Source of the DNA: an uncultured Prevotella sp.
Lineage (GTDB): Bacteria > Bacteroidota > Bacteroidia > Bacteroidales > Bacteroidaceae
Assembly: GCA_900550035.1 (NCBI GenBank)
Contig: URQS01000001.1
Location: forward strand, 62,001 to 126,000
Length of the DNA: 64,000 bases
Direction: 5' to 3'
Shown: one piece after another, positions 35,725 through 45,449 of the stretch
How the letters are laid out: every line of letters starts with the position of its first letter
Numbering within the stretch: the first letter of the stretch is position 1
Position numbers and translations under genes: made by a program
The notes under the pieces: model-generated
Told to the model about the DNA's origin: nothing
Seen by the model: the letters and a program-made list of their open reading frames with translations, nothing else
The model's database searches: none

Positions 35725-36888
35725 TTATTTCAGCCCCTCTACTATTCTCTTCACCCCCTCTACAAGTCGTTCTCGTGGGCATGCCATATTGATGCGTATG
35801 AAGTGTTCGCCCTCGCTGCCGTACATGCTGCCTGCATTCACCCACACCTTATGCTCGCGCAGCAGTCGTTCTTCTATTTCTTCAGATGTCTCATCTATTG
35901 TCGAACAGTCCACCCAAGCCAAGTATGTGCCCTCCATACGCATCACGGGCAGGTGGGGCAAGGCTTCTGACATGTATTGGCGGAGCCACTCGTAGTTGGC
36001 TGTGAGATAGCGGCGGAGCGCCACGAGCCACTCCTCTCCCCCATCGGTGTAGGCTGCCATAAGCGCCTCAACGCCAAAGGGATTGACGTCGCACACCTCG
36101 TTGATGTTGATGGCACGGTCGATGCGCTCGCGCACGGCTGCATCGCGGCACACTATGTTGGCTATCTGCAGACCGGCTATATTGAACGCCTTCGACGGCG
36201 AGCAACACGTTATTGAGCTGTGACTCAGCTCGTCGGGCAGCGATCCGAACGGAGTATACTTATTGTCATGTAGTGTCAGCTCGCAGTGTATCTCGTCCGA
36301 CACTACGCGCACGCCGTGCTTGCAGCACAGCTCAGCCACACGGGTCAGCTCGGAGCGTGTCCACACACGTCCGCCAGGATTGTGCGGATTGCACAGCAGC
36401 AGGATTCGGGCACGCTCGTGCGACAGCTTTTTGTCCAAATCGTCAAAGTCAATCTCATAGCGTAGCTTCTCCTTATTATATATAAGGGCATTGGACACCG
36501 TCTCGCAGCCGTTGTTGCGTATGCTCGAATAGAAGCAGTTGTACACCGGACCCTGCACTATCACCTGGTCGCCCGGCAGAGTCAGAGCCTTGATAATGGC
36601 AGATATGGCGGGCACCACGCCCGACGTGTATATGATGTCAGACGGCGTGAAGTGCCACTGGTGACGGCTTGCAAACCATCGGCACACCGCCTCGTAGTAG
36701 GCATCGGGCACACGTGTGTATCCGAATATGCCGTGAGCCACCCGGCGCTGCAACGCCTCGGTTATAGCGGGATAGGTCTCGAAGTCCATGTCTGCCACCC
36801 AGAGGGGTATGACATCGGCAGTCGGAGCCGAGTCCCACTTGTAGGAATTGGTGTGACGGCGGGATGGCGCAGAAAGCTTATAACTCAT
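35725..36888 (-). CDS. MalY/PatB-type PLP-dependent C-S lyase
   Basis: 387 residues, fold-type I aminotransferase family. The PLP lysine is in TCCSPSKAFNIAGLQIANIV. The cofactor-binding aspartate is in VSDEIHCEL, and the conserved NPHNPGGRVW motif precedes it. The MalY/PatB subgroup cleaves cystathionine or cysteine conjugates to pyruvate, ammonia and a thiol. Start MSYKLSAPSRRHTNSYKWD is typical. Alternative roles as an aminotransferase are possible, but the sequence pattern favours the lyase. Confidence 0.92.
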   Translation of the reverse strand: MSYKLSAPSRRHTNSYKWDSAPTADVIPLWVADMDFETYPAITEALQRRVAHGIFGYTRVPDAYYEAVCRWFASRHQWHFTPSDIIYTSGVVPAISAIIKALTLPGDQVIVQGPVYNCFYSSIRNNGCETVSNALIYNKEKLRYEIDFDDLDKKLSHERARILLLCNPHNPGGRVWTRSELTRVAELCCKHGVRVVSDEIHCELTLHDNKYTPFGSLPDELSHSSITCCSPSKAFNIAGLQIANIVCRDAAVRERIDRAININEVCDVNPFGVEALMAAYTDGGEEWLVALRRYLTANYEWLRQYMSEALPHLPVMRMEGTYLAWVDCSTIDETSEEIEERLLREHKVWVNAGSMYGSEGEHFIRINMACPRERLVEGVKRIVEGLK

Positions 36889-36911
36889 AATACATAATAA
36901 ATATTTAAAGA

Positions 36912-37034
36912 TTATTTTGTGATAATATAACTGGCTATAATGACAAATATTGTTGGAAGTAAACTAGCTATCAACGACTTGATTAAAGGTATGTTTTCTC
37001 TGATATACAAAATTGTTATTAACATATAATACAT
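36912..37034 (-). CDS. Possible 40-aa membrane peptide
   Basis: ATG 37034 to TAA 36912, one or two hydrophobic stretches (MYYMLITILYI, SLIASLLPTIFVIIASYI). A TTG at 37052 could extend it by six residues. It follows the 70-residue membrane ORF on the same strand in a different frame. AT-rich with no recognisable homologue; the coding call is uncertain. Confidence 0.25.
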   Translation of the reverse strand: MYYMLITILYIRENIPLIKSLIASLLPTIFVIIASYIITK

Positions 37035-37060
37035 TACAAACCAACACTGCAACCATTTTT

Positions 37061-37273
37061 CTAATCTTTTCCATAATTTTTATTTTTTATAAAACAATAT
37101 AAAAGTACTGAAATAAGCAAAGACAACAATAACAACAATAGTATTATCATCTGATTTTTAATATACATAGAACCTATACCCAAACAACACGTTGTAGGTA
37201 ACAGCAACAAGAATAGTGTTACAGGACTTGTGAGTGGTTCCTTTAAAGGAGAAAAAAATTTAGGCATCATCAT
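37061..37273 (-). CDS. Small two-helix membrane protein, unknown
   Basis: 70 residues with two hydrophobic segments (about 18-37 and 42-61), a positively charged end (IKNKNYGKD) and three possible starts in the MMMP N-terminus. I do not recognise a family. It lies in a patch (36.9-37.4 kb) clearly richer in A+T than its neighbours, between the MalY gene and the DUF3737 gene. It may be a recent acquisition. Confidence 0.4.
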   Translation of the reverse strand: MMMPKFFSPLKEPLTSPVTLFLLLLPTTCCLGIGSMYIKNQMIILLLLLLSLLISVLLYCFIKNKNYGKD

Positions 37274-37401
37274 AATCTTACCTTTTATTATTACACAATC
37301 AAACTATTACACAATTATCTTTCAGGAAATATATGGTTAGCACATATTAGTCGTACAATATTCAATATATCCTTGACATTCTATGGCTATTTCATAATCA
37401 A

Positions 37402-38244
37402 TTATCGTGTCAGAATCTGGCAGTCGGCAGGCTGCTTTATGTTCTCGTCGATTATCACTTCGCCTATGCTGTCTGCCACGATGCGGCCCGATGTGGGGTT
37501 CTTTATGCTCTTGATGTGTCCGCGTATGTCCGCCTGCAGAGTCGAATACTCGAAGGCGCGGTCGCATTCGGGGTCGAAGGTGCAGTTCTCAAGCACCAGA
37601 TCCTTGGCGTAGCACAGCGGTTGCTCGCCCGAGATGTGGCAGTTGACCAGTCGCAGTCCGCGCGAATGCCATCCTAAGAATTCACCGTTCAGCTCTGAGT
37701 CGTACACGGTCACGTTGTCAACCTCCCAGAACGAGTCCTTGGTGTCAATCTTGGCGTTGCGTATCTCGATGTCGCGCGAGTACTGGAACACGTATTTGGC
37801 ATCCGATTGCAGTCCGTCAACGCGTATGTTGCGGCAGTGCATGAATGGATAAGTGCCCTCGTGCAGCACCACGTTTTGAAGCTTCAGCCCGTCGATGCCC
37901 CAGAATGTCTCGTCGGCATCGTTGATTGTGACGTTCTTGAGCGAGAGGTTCTTCATCTCGCGGAAGAACTTGGGACCGTTGATGACGCAGTCTTCCATGT
38001 GCATGTCGTCCGAATACCATACAGCCGAACGCGATCCTGGCGCGAAATAGCAGTTGCGTATGTCCGAGCCCTTGACGTGCCACAACGGGTATTTGCCCTC
38101 GAAGTAGCAGTTGCGGCAAACGATGTTGCTACACTCCTTGATGCCCGATTCACCAAAAGTGATGCGAACGTGGTCGAGCTCCACGTTGTGGATTTCGAAG
38201 AGAGGACGCTCTCCGCCGAAAACCTTGTCAGTTATCTTTTCCAT
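37402..38244 (-). CDS. DUF3737 right-handed beta-helix-like protein
   Basis: 280 residues from ATG 38244 (MEKITDKVFGGERPLFE); upstream in-frame sequence belongs to the MATE gene. Repeating short strand pattern (VRITFGESGIKECSNIVCRNCYF..., LSLKNVTINDADE, LVNCHISGEQPLCY) throughout suggests a pectin-lyase-like solenoid, as assigned to DUF3737. No signal peptide is seen, so it is probably cytoplasmic. Its start overlaps the MATE stop by 13 bp, indicating coupling; the shared role is unknown. Confidence 0.88.
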   Translation of the reverse strand: MEKITDKVFGGERPLFEIHNVELDHVRITFGESGIKECSNIVCRNCYFEGKYPLWHVKGSDIRNCYFAPGSRSAVWYSDDMHMEDCVINGPKFFREMKNLSLKNVTINDADETFWGIDGLKLQNVVLHEGTYPFMHCRNIRVDGLQSDAKYVFQYSRDIEIRNAKIDTKDSFWEVDNVTVYDSELNGEFLGWHSRGLRLVNCHISGEQPLCYAKDLVLENCTFDPECDRAFEYSTLQADIRGHIKSIKNPTSGRIVADSIGEVIIDENIKQPADCQILTR

Positions 38245-39638
38245 AATGTCAATTTTACTAAGAATATCACTCCACGGAACGTCAGTTCGAGGCACATGGC
38301 GAGCCATACGCCACGCAGTCCCATCGACGGAGCGAGTATGGCGGCAAGCGTGATGCGCACGCCCCACATCGATATGAGGTTCATCACGCTTGGCGCTATA
38401 GTCTTGGCTGCACCCACAAACACTCCGTAGCAGATGATGGCTGCACCGAACATCGGTTCGGCGAATGCCTCAATGCGCAGCACCTCTACGCCGAGCTGGC
38501 GTACCTCTTCCGAAGGCGTCATCATAGCCATGGCAAACGGCGAACCCACGTACATCACCACGCCCATCACTGTCATTATGCCCATGCCTAAAGCTACGCT
38601 GAGCCAGGCGAAGCGCTTCATCAGTTCGTATCTTCCTGCACCCATGCTTTGGCCCACAAGCGTCGTGGCGGCATCGCTCACACCGTAGCCCGGCATATAG
38701 CACAGACTCTCCACAATGATGCCAAACGAGTTGGCTGCAATAGCGAAGGTGCCCAGTGGTGCAATGATTATGGTGGTGACGATATATGCCGAGGTCATGA
38801 TGGTCTGCTGTATGCCCATCGGCAGTCCGATGTGCAGAGCACGCTTCACCACATCCCATGTAGGCAGGAAGCGTCCGCTGTCTATCTTCAGCGACAGCTC
38901 CTTGTTGCGGAAGCAGAGTATATACATTGTTATCGATGCTGCCACAAACTCAGCCGATGCCGTACCTATGGCAGCTCCCACCACTCCCAGTCCGGCACCT
39001 GGCATTGTTATGTGCATGCCCAGCACATCGACGGTGCGTGTGTGGAATATCAGGAAGAAGTTGAACACCACGTCGAGCGACATCATCACCACGCTCATTA
39101 TGCTCGGCACCACCATGTTGCCCGAACTGCGTAGCATTCCACTTCCGAACATTGAGAATTGGAATATGGGCAGGGCGGTAGCTACAATGGCAAAATATGC
39201 CGACGACGTAGCGTTGATGCTGTCGTTGCCGCCCAGCCATATCGGCAGAAACGGACTGATGGCGAGCGATATGAGTCCAAGCAGCGCACTCACTACGAAT
39301 ACCGACATAATGCCTTGGCGCAGTGTGGAACGTGCCTTTGTTGCATCATTTGCACCCAGCTGGTGGCTCACTTGCACATAGAATCCCGCTGCTGCTGCCG
39401 AGCACAGACTGCCCAGTAGCCACATCGTGGTTTCTATCAAGCCTATAGCCGCCGATGCCTCTGCACCCATGCTGCCCACCATCGAAGCGTCTATATATTG
39501 CATCATTGTTGTTGTGAGCTGAGCCAGAATAGCGGGTGTGGCAAGACTCAGCACGAGACGCGCCTGCTCGCCGAGTGTCATCGGCTTGCCCTTGCGTATC
39601 ATGGCGAGTAGTTGGTCTTTTTGTTTGTTGATTTTCAT
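38232..39638 (-). CDS. MATE-family efflux transporter
   Basis: 468 residues with about twelve membrane helices in two six-helix halves. Typical phrases are ATPAILAQLTTTMMQYIDASMVGSMG in helix 1-2 and SDAATTLVGQSMGAGR in the second half. It exports drugs or metabolites in exchange for Na+ or H+; the substrate cannot be told. It leads DUF3737 with overlapping ends. Confidence 0.93.
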   Translation of the reverse strand: MKINKQKDQLLAMIRKGKPMTLGEQARLVLSLATPAILAQLTTTMMQYIDASMVGSMGAEASAAIGLIETTMWLLGSLCSAAAAGFYVQVSHQLGANDATKARSTLRQGIMSVFVVSALLGLISLAISPFLPIWLGGNDSINATSSAYFAIVATALPIFQFSMFGSGMLRSSGNMVVPSIMSVVMMSLDVVFNFFLIFHTRTVDVLGMHITMPGAGLGVVGAAIGTASAEFVAASITMYILCFRNKELSLKIDSGRFLPTWDVVKRALHIGLPMGIQQTIMTSAYIVTTIIIAPLGTFAIAANSFGIIVESLCYMPGYGVSDAATTLVGQSMGAGRYELMKRFAWLSVALGMGIMTVMGVVMYVGSPFAMAMMTPSEEVRQLGVEVLRIEAFAEPMFGAAIICYGVFVGAAKTIAPSVMNLISMWGVRITLAAILAPSMGLRGVWLAMCLELTFRGVIFLVKLTLWKR

Positions 39639-39793
39639 AGGATCCTAATTTCACTGCTAAGTTACAAAAGAATGGCGATATGTGCAACCACGTTAGGCTA
39701 TTATCCATAATGGAGGTTAGAAAAACAGAAATATATATACTAAGGCACCTGCTGAAAAATAATTCTTAAACCTTTATGGAATGGAAAATAATA

Positions 39794-39831
39794 GGAGGGT
39801 GTGCATTCTAACGAAAGAATGCACACCCTCC
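39794..39831. terminator. Perfect 16-bp hairpin after rubredoxin
   Basis: Arms GGAGGGTGTGCATTCT and its exact complement, with a 6-base loop. It lies past the rubredoxin stop on the minus strand, but the T tract is poor (TATTATTTT). The outer 10 bases match the ends of the family-A elements. Confidence 0.6.
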
Positions 39832-39862
39832 ATAATTAGGAATCTATAGATATGTTATTGTC

Positions 39863-40027
39863 TTACTCCTCTACTGGAGAGAACTCGTCCTTGCCTACTG
39901 AGCAAAGAGGACATTCAAAATCATCGGGAAGATCCTCGAATGGTGTACCTGCCGGTATGCCAGCCTCTGGTAATCCTACTGCTGGGTCATACTCCCAACC
40001 GCATACGTCGCATACATATTTCTTCAT
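39863..40027 (-). CDS. Rubredoxin
   Basis: 54 residues, normal length. Four iron-binding cysteines at 6, 9, 39 and 42 in CDVCGWEYDP and CPLCSVGKDEF, with the conserved aromatic core (Y13, F30, F37). It is a small one-electron carrier. It follows the rubrerythrin gene by 26 bases, and rubredoxin is the likely electron donor to rubrerythrin for peroxide reduction in this anaerobe. Confidence 0.97.
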   Translation of the reverse strand: MKKYVCDVCGWEYDPAVGLPEAGIPAGTPFEDLPDDFECPLCSVGKDEFSPVEE

Positions 40028-40053
40028 AGTTCTTTGCTTTTATGGGTTTATAC

Positions 40054-40593
40054 TTAGAAATTATCTACATGCACCTCAAAGTAAGCCTTTGGATGCGAGC
40101 AGGTGGGGCAAATCTCAGGAGCCTCTGTTCCTACTACGATATGACCGCAGTTGCGACATTCCCATACCTTAACCTCGCTCTTCTTGAACACTTCCTGAGC
40201 CTCAACGTTGCGCAGAAGTGCACGATAACGCTCTTCGTGGCGCTTCTCGATGGCTGCTACAAGGCGGAACTTATGTGCCAATTCTGTAAAGCCCTCCTCT
40301 TCGGCTGTCTTTGCAAAGCCTTCGTACATGTCGGTCCATTCGTAGTTCTCGCCTTCTGCTGCTGCAGCAAGGTTCTCGGCTGTGCTGCCTATGCCGCTAA
40401 GCTCCTTAAACCACATCTTGGCGTGCTCCTTCTCATTGTCGGCAGTCTGCTGGAAGATAGCAGCTATCTGCTCGAAACCGTCCTTCTTGGCACGTGATGC
40501 GAAATATGTATACTTATTGCGAGCCTGTGATTCGCCAGCGAAAGCTGCTGCGAGGTTCTTTTCTGTCTGTGTGCCTGAATATTTGTTTGCCAT
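40054..40593 (-). CDS. rbr: Rubrerythrin
   Basis: 179 residues. The N-terminal four-helix diiron domain includes FAGESQARNKYTYFASRAKKDG, the helix with DNEKEHAKMW and AIEKRHEERY, carrying the Glu/His ligands. The C-terminal rubredoxin-like domain has CRNCG and CPTCSHPKAYF. It reduces hydrogen peroxide to water, protecting anaerobes. A full consensus promoter lies upstream. Divergent from the AraC regulator across a 192-bp region. Confidence 0.97.
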   Translation of the reverse strand: MANKYSGTQTEKNLAAAFAGESQARNKYTYFASRAKKDGFEQIAAIFQQTADNEKEHAKMWFKELSGIGSTAENLAAAAEGENYEWTDMYEGFAKTAEEEGFTELAHKFRLVAAIEKRHEERYRALLRNVEAQEVFKKSEVKVWECRNCGHIVVGTEAPEICPTCSHPKAYFEVHVDNF

Positions 40594-40642
40594 AGTCGTA
40601 TTGTTTTAAAATTTATAATGTTATTGTTTTCTTTATCTGATG

Positions 40643-40673
40643 CAAAATTACTGATAATCATCTGATTAGCAAA
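40643..40673 (-). promoter_or_regulatory. Consensus promoter of rubrerythrin
   Basis: On the minus strand TTTG (40673-40670), 19 bases, TAATTTTG (40650-40643). It predicts a leader of about 40 bases. Confidence 0.75.
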
Positions 40674-40785
40674 ATAAATATCGGCAAACGAACAGTAAAT
40701 TTCGGCATGGTATATTTTTTATACACTTTGTTTGCTGAAATTTACCATTTGTTTAGTAATTTTACACCCCAATAACAGATATACT

Positions 40786-41676
40786 ATGACAACAGAAGAA
40801 CTTAATAGCAAGTATTCCAACGTGTGCAATATGTCACGCGGCAATGGATTCAGGGTGGAGCGTATGCCCAATCTTTTTGAGACAAGCGAAATAGACGACT
40901 GCATGGCGCACGTTCATTCTTTCTATGAGATACTATGGTTTCAGGAAGGAACGGGCGTTCATACCGTCGATTTCAATGATTATGAGGTGGCGCCAGGCAC
41001 CATCTTTTTCCTTGCGCCCGGACAGGTGCACCATTTTGACAGAAAAGAAGGATATAAAGGTGTGGCTATAAAGATGTGTACCGACCTGATGAAGGACAAC
41101 AAGTCGGGAGAAAATGCCGACAACTTTTTCCTGAAATACAACTCATTCCATACCTACGACTCTACACCTTACTATACAATAGACGATAATACGGCGCAAA
41201 TGCTTATGCCATTGGTAGACGATATGGAGGAGGAAGCAAAACATTACGACGAAGTGGGCAATGTGGATATACTGAAATCGCTGCTCTGCATATTCCTTGT
41301 CAAGATACAGAGGTACGGCATACATGAGGCTGGCAAGGATCTTGACATGCTCAAGCCATCGCACAGACTCTTTATTCAGTTCCGCCGCATGGTAGAGAAA
41401 GAATATCACAGCCTGCATACCGTGCAGGAATATGCCGACCGGCTGAACGTGGCTGTGCGCACTCTGAACAAGAGCGTAAATGAATGTTCGGGCAAGCCGC
41501 CACTTGCCTTCATCAACGAACGCGTCATTCTGGAGGCAAAGCGAATGGCCAAGTACACCAATATGATGATTAAGGAGATAGCTGCCAGTCTGGGATATGA
41601 CGATCCTTCCTACTTCGTGAAGCTCTTCAAACGCCAAACTGGCTTCCTACCCTCAGAGTTTAGAGACTTGCAGTGA
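40786..41676 (+). CDS. AraC-family transcriptional regulator
   Basis: 296 residues from ATG 40786 (MTTEELNSKYSNVCN). An in-frame ATG at 40732 would place the start in the promoter region shared with rubrerythrin. The N-terminal cupin-like sensor (about 15-150) has FYEILWFQEGTGVHTVDF. The C-terminal pair of helix-turn-helix motifs (about 195-290) has TVQEYADRLNVAVRTLNKSVNE and IKEIAASLGYDDPSYFVKLFKRQTG. The ligand is unknown. Divergence from the peroxide-defence pair makes that operon one possible target. Confidence 0.9.
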   Translation: MTTEELNSKYSNVCNMSRGNGFRVERMPNLFETSEIDDCMAHVHSFYEILWFQEGTGVHTVDFNDYEVAPGTIFFLAPGQVHHFDRKEGYKGVAIKMCTDLMKDNKSGENADNFFLKYNSFHTYDSTPYYTIDDNTAQMLMPLVDDMEEEAKHYDEVGNVDILKSLLCIFLVKIQRYGIHEAGKDLDMLKPSHRLFIQFRRMVEKEYHSLHTVQEYADRLNVAVRTLNKSVNECSGKPPLAFINERVILEAKRMAKYTNMMIKEIAASLGYDDPSYFVKLFKRQTGFLPSEFRDLQ

Positions 41677-41682
41677 AAACCG

Positions 41683-44315
41683 TCACGACCTGCCGGTGAT
41701 TATCTTTTTTACCTCATTCAGTTTGTTGAGGGCTTCAACGGGTGTGAGGTTGTTTATGTCGAGGCCGAGTATCTCGTCGCGTATCTGGCATAGCACGGGG
41801 TCGTCGAGCTGGAAGAATGATAGCTGCATGCCTGCTGAGGCTGTCTGACCGAGGTTCTGGCGCGACTCCACTCCCACGCTGGCGTTGTCTGCCTCCAGCT
41901 GCTTCAGTATGGTGTTGGCACGGTTGACGATAGACTTCGGCATACCTGCAATCTCAGCCACGTGTATACCGAACGAGTGCTCCGAACCGCCTCGCATCAG
42001 CTTACGCAGGAATATCACCTTGCCGTTCAGCTCCTTCACGCTCACGTTGTAGTTCTTGATTCGGCCGAAGTTCTTCTCCATCTCGTTCAGCTCATGATAG
42101 TGAGTGGCGAAGAGTGTGCGTGCCTGCGCACCTTGATGTTCGTGCAGATACTCCACTATAGCCCACGCTATGGAGATGCCGTCGTAGGTCGATGTGCCTC
42201 GTCCCAACTCGTCAAAGAGTACGAGCGAGCGTGGTGTTACGTTGTTGAGTATGTCCGAAGCCTCAGTCATCTCCACCATGAAGGTCGACTCGCCCAATGA
42301 GATGTTGTCCGATGCACCCACACGTGTGAAAATCTTGTCTACGAGTCCTACACGAGCCGACTCTGCCGGAACGAAGCATCCCATCTGAGCCATGAGCGTT
42401 ATGAGGGCAGTCTGGCGCAACAGAGCCGACTTACCAGCCATGTTCGGACCCGTGATAATCATTATCTGTTGCTGTTCGGTGTCCAGTTCGATGTCGTTGG
42501 GCACATATTCCTCGCCCATAGGCAACTGTGTCTCGATTACGGGATGGCGTCCTGCCTTGATTTCGAGCACGCAGTCGTCTGCCACAACGGGTCGCACATA
42601 GCGGTGCTCCTCGGCAGCCTTGGCGAACGAGAGCAGACAGTCGAGACGTGCAATGATGTTGGCGTTTATCTGTATCTGTGGTATGAACTCAGTCATATCG
42701 GTGACGAGTTCGGTGAAGAGACGGTTTTCCAAGGCGAGTATTTTCTCGTCGGCTCCCATTATCTTCTCCTCATATTCCTTCAGTTCCTGGGTGATGTAGC
42801 GCTCGGCATTGGCAAGAGTCTGCTTGCGTATCCACTCCTGCGGCACCTGGTCCTTGTAGGTGTTGCGCACCTCAAGATAGTATCCGAACACATTGTTATA
42901 TCCTATCTTCAGCGATTGTATGCCCGTCTTCTGTGCCTCGTCCTCCTGAATTTTGAGCAGATAGTCTCTTCCTCCACGCGAAATCGACCGCAGTTCGTCC
43001 AGTTCTGGCGAGAATCCGGCTGCAATCACGTCGCCCTTGTTCACAAGCTGTGGCGGATCCGACTGTATCTCGCGCTCAATGCGGTCGCGCAGCGACTCAC
43101 ACAGGTTCAGTCGCTCGCCAATGGAGCGTATTTCCTCGTTGTCGCTGTACAGACAGGCGGTCTTGATAGGTATGATGGCTTGTAGCGCCAGCTTCAGCTG
43201 TACCACCTCGCGTGGCGACACACGTCCTACAGCCACCTTCGATATGATGCGTTCTATGTCGCCTATGCGGTGCAGATTGTCGTCGACGGTCTGTCGGAAG
43301 TCGGGTTTGCGGAAGAAAGTATCTACCACGTCCAGACGCTTGTTGATTGACGCTACGTCCATCAGTGGGAACACAGTCCAGCGCTTCAGCATACGTGCTC
43401 CCATGGCTGTAGTGGTGCGGTCGATTACGTCGAGCAGCGACACGCCGTCGTCCTGCATCGACTGCAGAAGTTCCAGTGAGCGTATGGTGAACTTGTCGAG
43501 TCTGACGTAGCGGTCCTCCTCTATGCGACGCAGCGATGTGATGTGTCCCAGGTGGGTGTGCTGCGTCATCTCCAGATACTGCAATATGGCTCCTGCGGCT
43601 ATCACTCCGAGCTTCAGGTGTTCTACGCCGAAACCCTTCAGCGACTTCGTTCCGAAATGCTTAAGCAACTTCTGTCGCGAACTCTGTTCGGTCAGCATCC
43701 AGTCGTCGAGCTGGAATGTACACCAGCGGTTGCCGAAATGCTCCTCAAACTGCGCCTTCATCTGCCGGTCGTGCAGCACCTCCTTGGGTTGGAACGATGC
43801 CAGCAGTTTCTCCACATAGTCGAAAGTACCCTCGCCAGTGAGAAATTCGCCTGTAGAGATGTCGAGAAAAGCCACGCCACACTGCGTCTTGGTCATGAAT
43901 ACTGCAGCCAGGAAGTTGTTCTCCTTATAGTTGAGCACGTTGTCGCTCATAGCTACTCCGGGCGTGACGAGTTCGGTAATGCCACGCTTCACGAGCGTCT
44001 TTGTGAGCTTCGGGTCTTCCAGTTGGTCGCATATAGCCACACGCTTGCCCGCTCTGATGAGCTTGGGCAGATAAGTGTCGAGAGCGTGGTGGGGGAATCC
44101 TGCCATTTCCGTAGCCGCTCCACTTGGGTTCTTTCCGTTGGAGCGCGTGTCAGAGTGATGCCGAGAATCTTAGCCGCTTCGACAGCGTCGTCGGCATAAG
44201 TCTCGTAGAAGTCGCCGCAGCGGAACAGCAGCAGTGCATCGGGATGCTCGTTCTTGAACGTGTAGAACTGTCGCATCATAGGTGTCAGTCCGTCGTCATT
44301 CTTTTTCTGAGCCAT
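41683..44315 (-). pseudogene. mutS: DNA mismatch repair gene mutS, interrupted by a frameshift
   Basis: Two overlapping reading frames together give a full MutS of about 877 residues. The first (44315 to about 44142) carries the start MAQKKNDDGLTPMMRQFY...FRCGDFYETYADDA...GITLTR. The second continues SNGKNPSGAATEMAGFPHHALDTYLPKL to the end, including Walker A GPNMAGKSALLRQ and Walker B DELGRGTSTYDG. The join at 44141-44148 needs one extra base: GCGC where a CGCCGC is expected. The total of 2633 bases is one short of a multiple of three. This is either a true loss of mismatch repair or a sequencing or assembly error. Confidence 0.85.
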
Positions 44316-44354
44316 ATAATATAGTAGTGGTTCTTTTGTAAGCCTTTAATGTCT

Positions 44355-44990
44355 TTAATCCTTTTTTCTAATCAACGTCAGTCCGTCGCGCAACGGCACT
44401 ATCACCTGCTCAACACGGTTGTCGGCAGCAACGTGGTCGTTGAATTGTCTGATGCCTTGTGTCTGATGGTCGTGGTCGTAAGCCGGGTCGGTGACATGGC
44501 CGTCCCACAGTGTGTTGTCGGCAATGATATATCCGCCGGGGCGCAACAATCGTAGCACCATCTCGTAAGTCTCTACATACGTACGTTTGTCGCCGTCGAC
44601 AAAAGCGAGGTCGAACGTCACGCCGAGCTTGGGCGCTTCGACGTTGGCATCGCCTATACGGAAGTCTATCTTGTCAGCCACGGGCGAGTTTTCTATCCAC
44701 GGACGGGTGAAGTCTTCCATCTCGTCGTTTATCTCAAACGTCCACACCTTGCCTCCTTCGTCCAATCCTTCAGCCATGCAGATGGCGCTATAGCCCGAGA
44801 AGGTGCCCACCTCAAGAATGTTCTTGGGGCGTATCATGCTCACGAGCATCTTCAGCAAGCGTCCTTGCAGATGTCCCGATGCCATGCGTCCGTGTATGGT
44901 ATGGATGTTGGTAGCGCGGTATAGGCGGTACAGATAGTCGCCCTCGGGTGCTGAGTGTGCCAGTACGTACTTCTCTATATCTTCAGTCAT
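44355..44990 (-). CDS. SAM-dependent O-methyltransferase
   Basis: 211 residues from ATG 44990, which overlaps the aroQ stop as ATGA. The class I Rossmann motif is ILEVGTFSGYSAICMAEGL (about 60-78). The family hallmark FVDGDKRTYVETYE and DNTLWDGHV supply the metal-binding aspartates. It resembles catechol and caffeoyl-CoA O-methyltransferases; the acceptor is unknown. In Bacteroidales this gene commonly accompanies aroQ. Confidence 0.93.
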   Translation of the reverse strand: MTEDIEKYVLAHSAPEGDYLYRLYRATNIHTIHGRMASGHLQGRLLKMLVSMIRPKNILEVGTFSGYSAICMAEGLDEGGKVWTFEINDEMEDFTRPWIENSPVADKIDFRIGDANVEAPKLGVTFDLAFVDGDKRTYVETYEMVLRLLRPGGYIIADNTLWDGHVTDPAYDHDHQTQGIRQFNDHVAADNRVEQVIVPLRDGLTLIRKKD

Positions 44991-45406
44991 AATGCTTTGA
45001 TTGCTTCGAGTGCCAGACGGTAAGAGTCCATTCCGAATCCGCATATCACGCCCATGCAGGCGCAGGAAATCATCGACTTGTGTCGGAATTCCTCGCGCTT
45101 GTGCACATTGCTTATGTGTACTTCTATTACCGGACTCTTCAGCGAGCGTATGCAGTCCTGCAGTGCTATGCTGGTGTGGGTGTATGCACCGGCGTTGAGT
45201 ATTATGCCGTCGGCTGTGAAGCCTACCTCCTGCATCTTGTCGATGAGGCATCCCTCTATATTGCTTTGATAATAGTCTATCTCTACGTCGGGATACTGCT
45301 TGCGCAATGTGTCGAGATAAGCCTCGAAAGTACTGCTTCCGTATATTCCGGGTTCGCGTGTTCCCAACAGATTGAGGTTGGGACCGTTTATGATTTGTAT
45401 TTTCAT
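44987..45406 (-). CDS. aroQ: 3-dehydroquinate dehydratase, type II
   Basis: 139 residues from ATG 45406 (MKIQIINGPNLNLLGTREP). Motifs for the type II enzyme are present: the active-site loop with the catalytic Tyr in GSSTFEAY-type region, NAGAYTHTSIALQD, EVHISNVHKREEFRHKS. It converts 3-dehydroquinate to 3-dehydroshikimate in aromatic amino acid synthesis. Stop and the methyltransferase start overlap by four bases. The spacer upstream is built entirely of heptamers. Confidence 0.96.
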   Translation of the reverse strand: MKIQIINGPNLNLLGTREPGIYGSSTFEAYLDTLRKQYPDVEIDYYQSNIEGCLIDKMQEVGFTADGIILNAGAYTHTSIALQDCIRSLKSPVIEVHISNVHKREEFRHKSMISCACMGVICGFGMDSYRLALEAIKAL

Positions 45407-45407
45407 A

Positions 45408-45449
45408 ATTCTTAATTCAACATTCCACATTCCTAATTCCACATTCTCT
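45408..45449 (+). repeat. Six ATTCNNN heptamers filling the aroQ-TPM spacer
   Basis: ATTCTTA, ATTCAAC, ATTCCAC, ATTCCTA, ATTCCAC, ATTCTCT. The array occupies exactly the space between the aroQ ATG (45406) and the TPM stop codon (45449). Confidence 0.8.
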
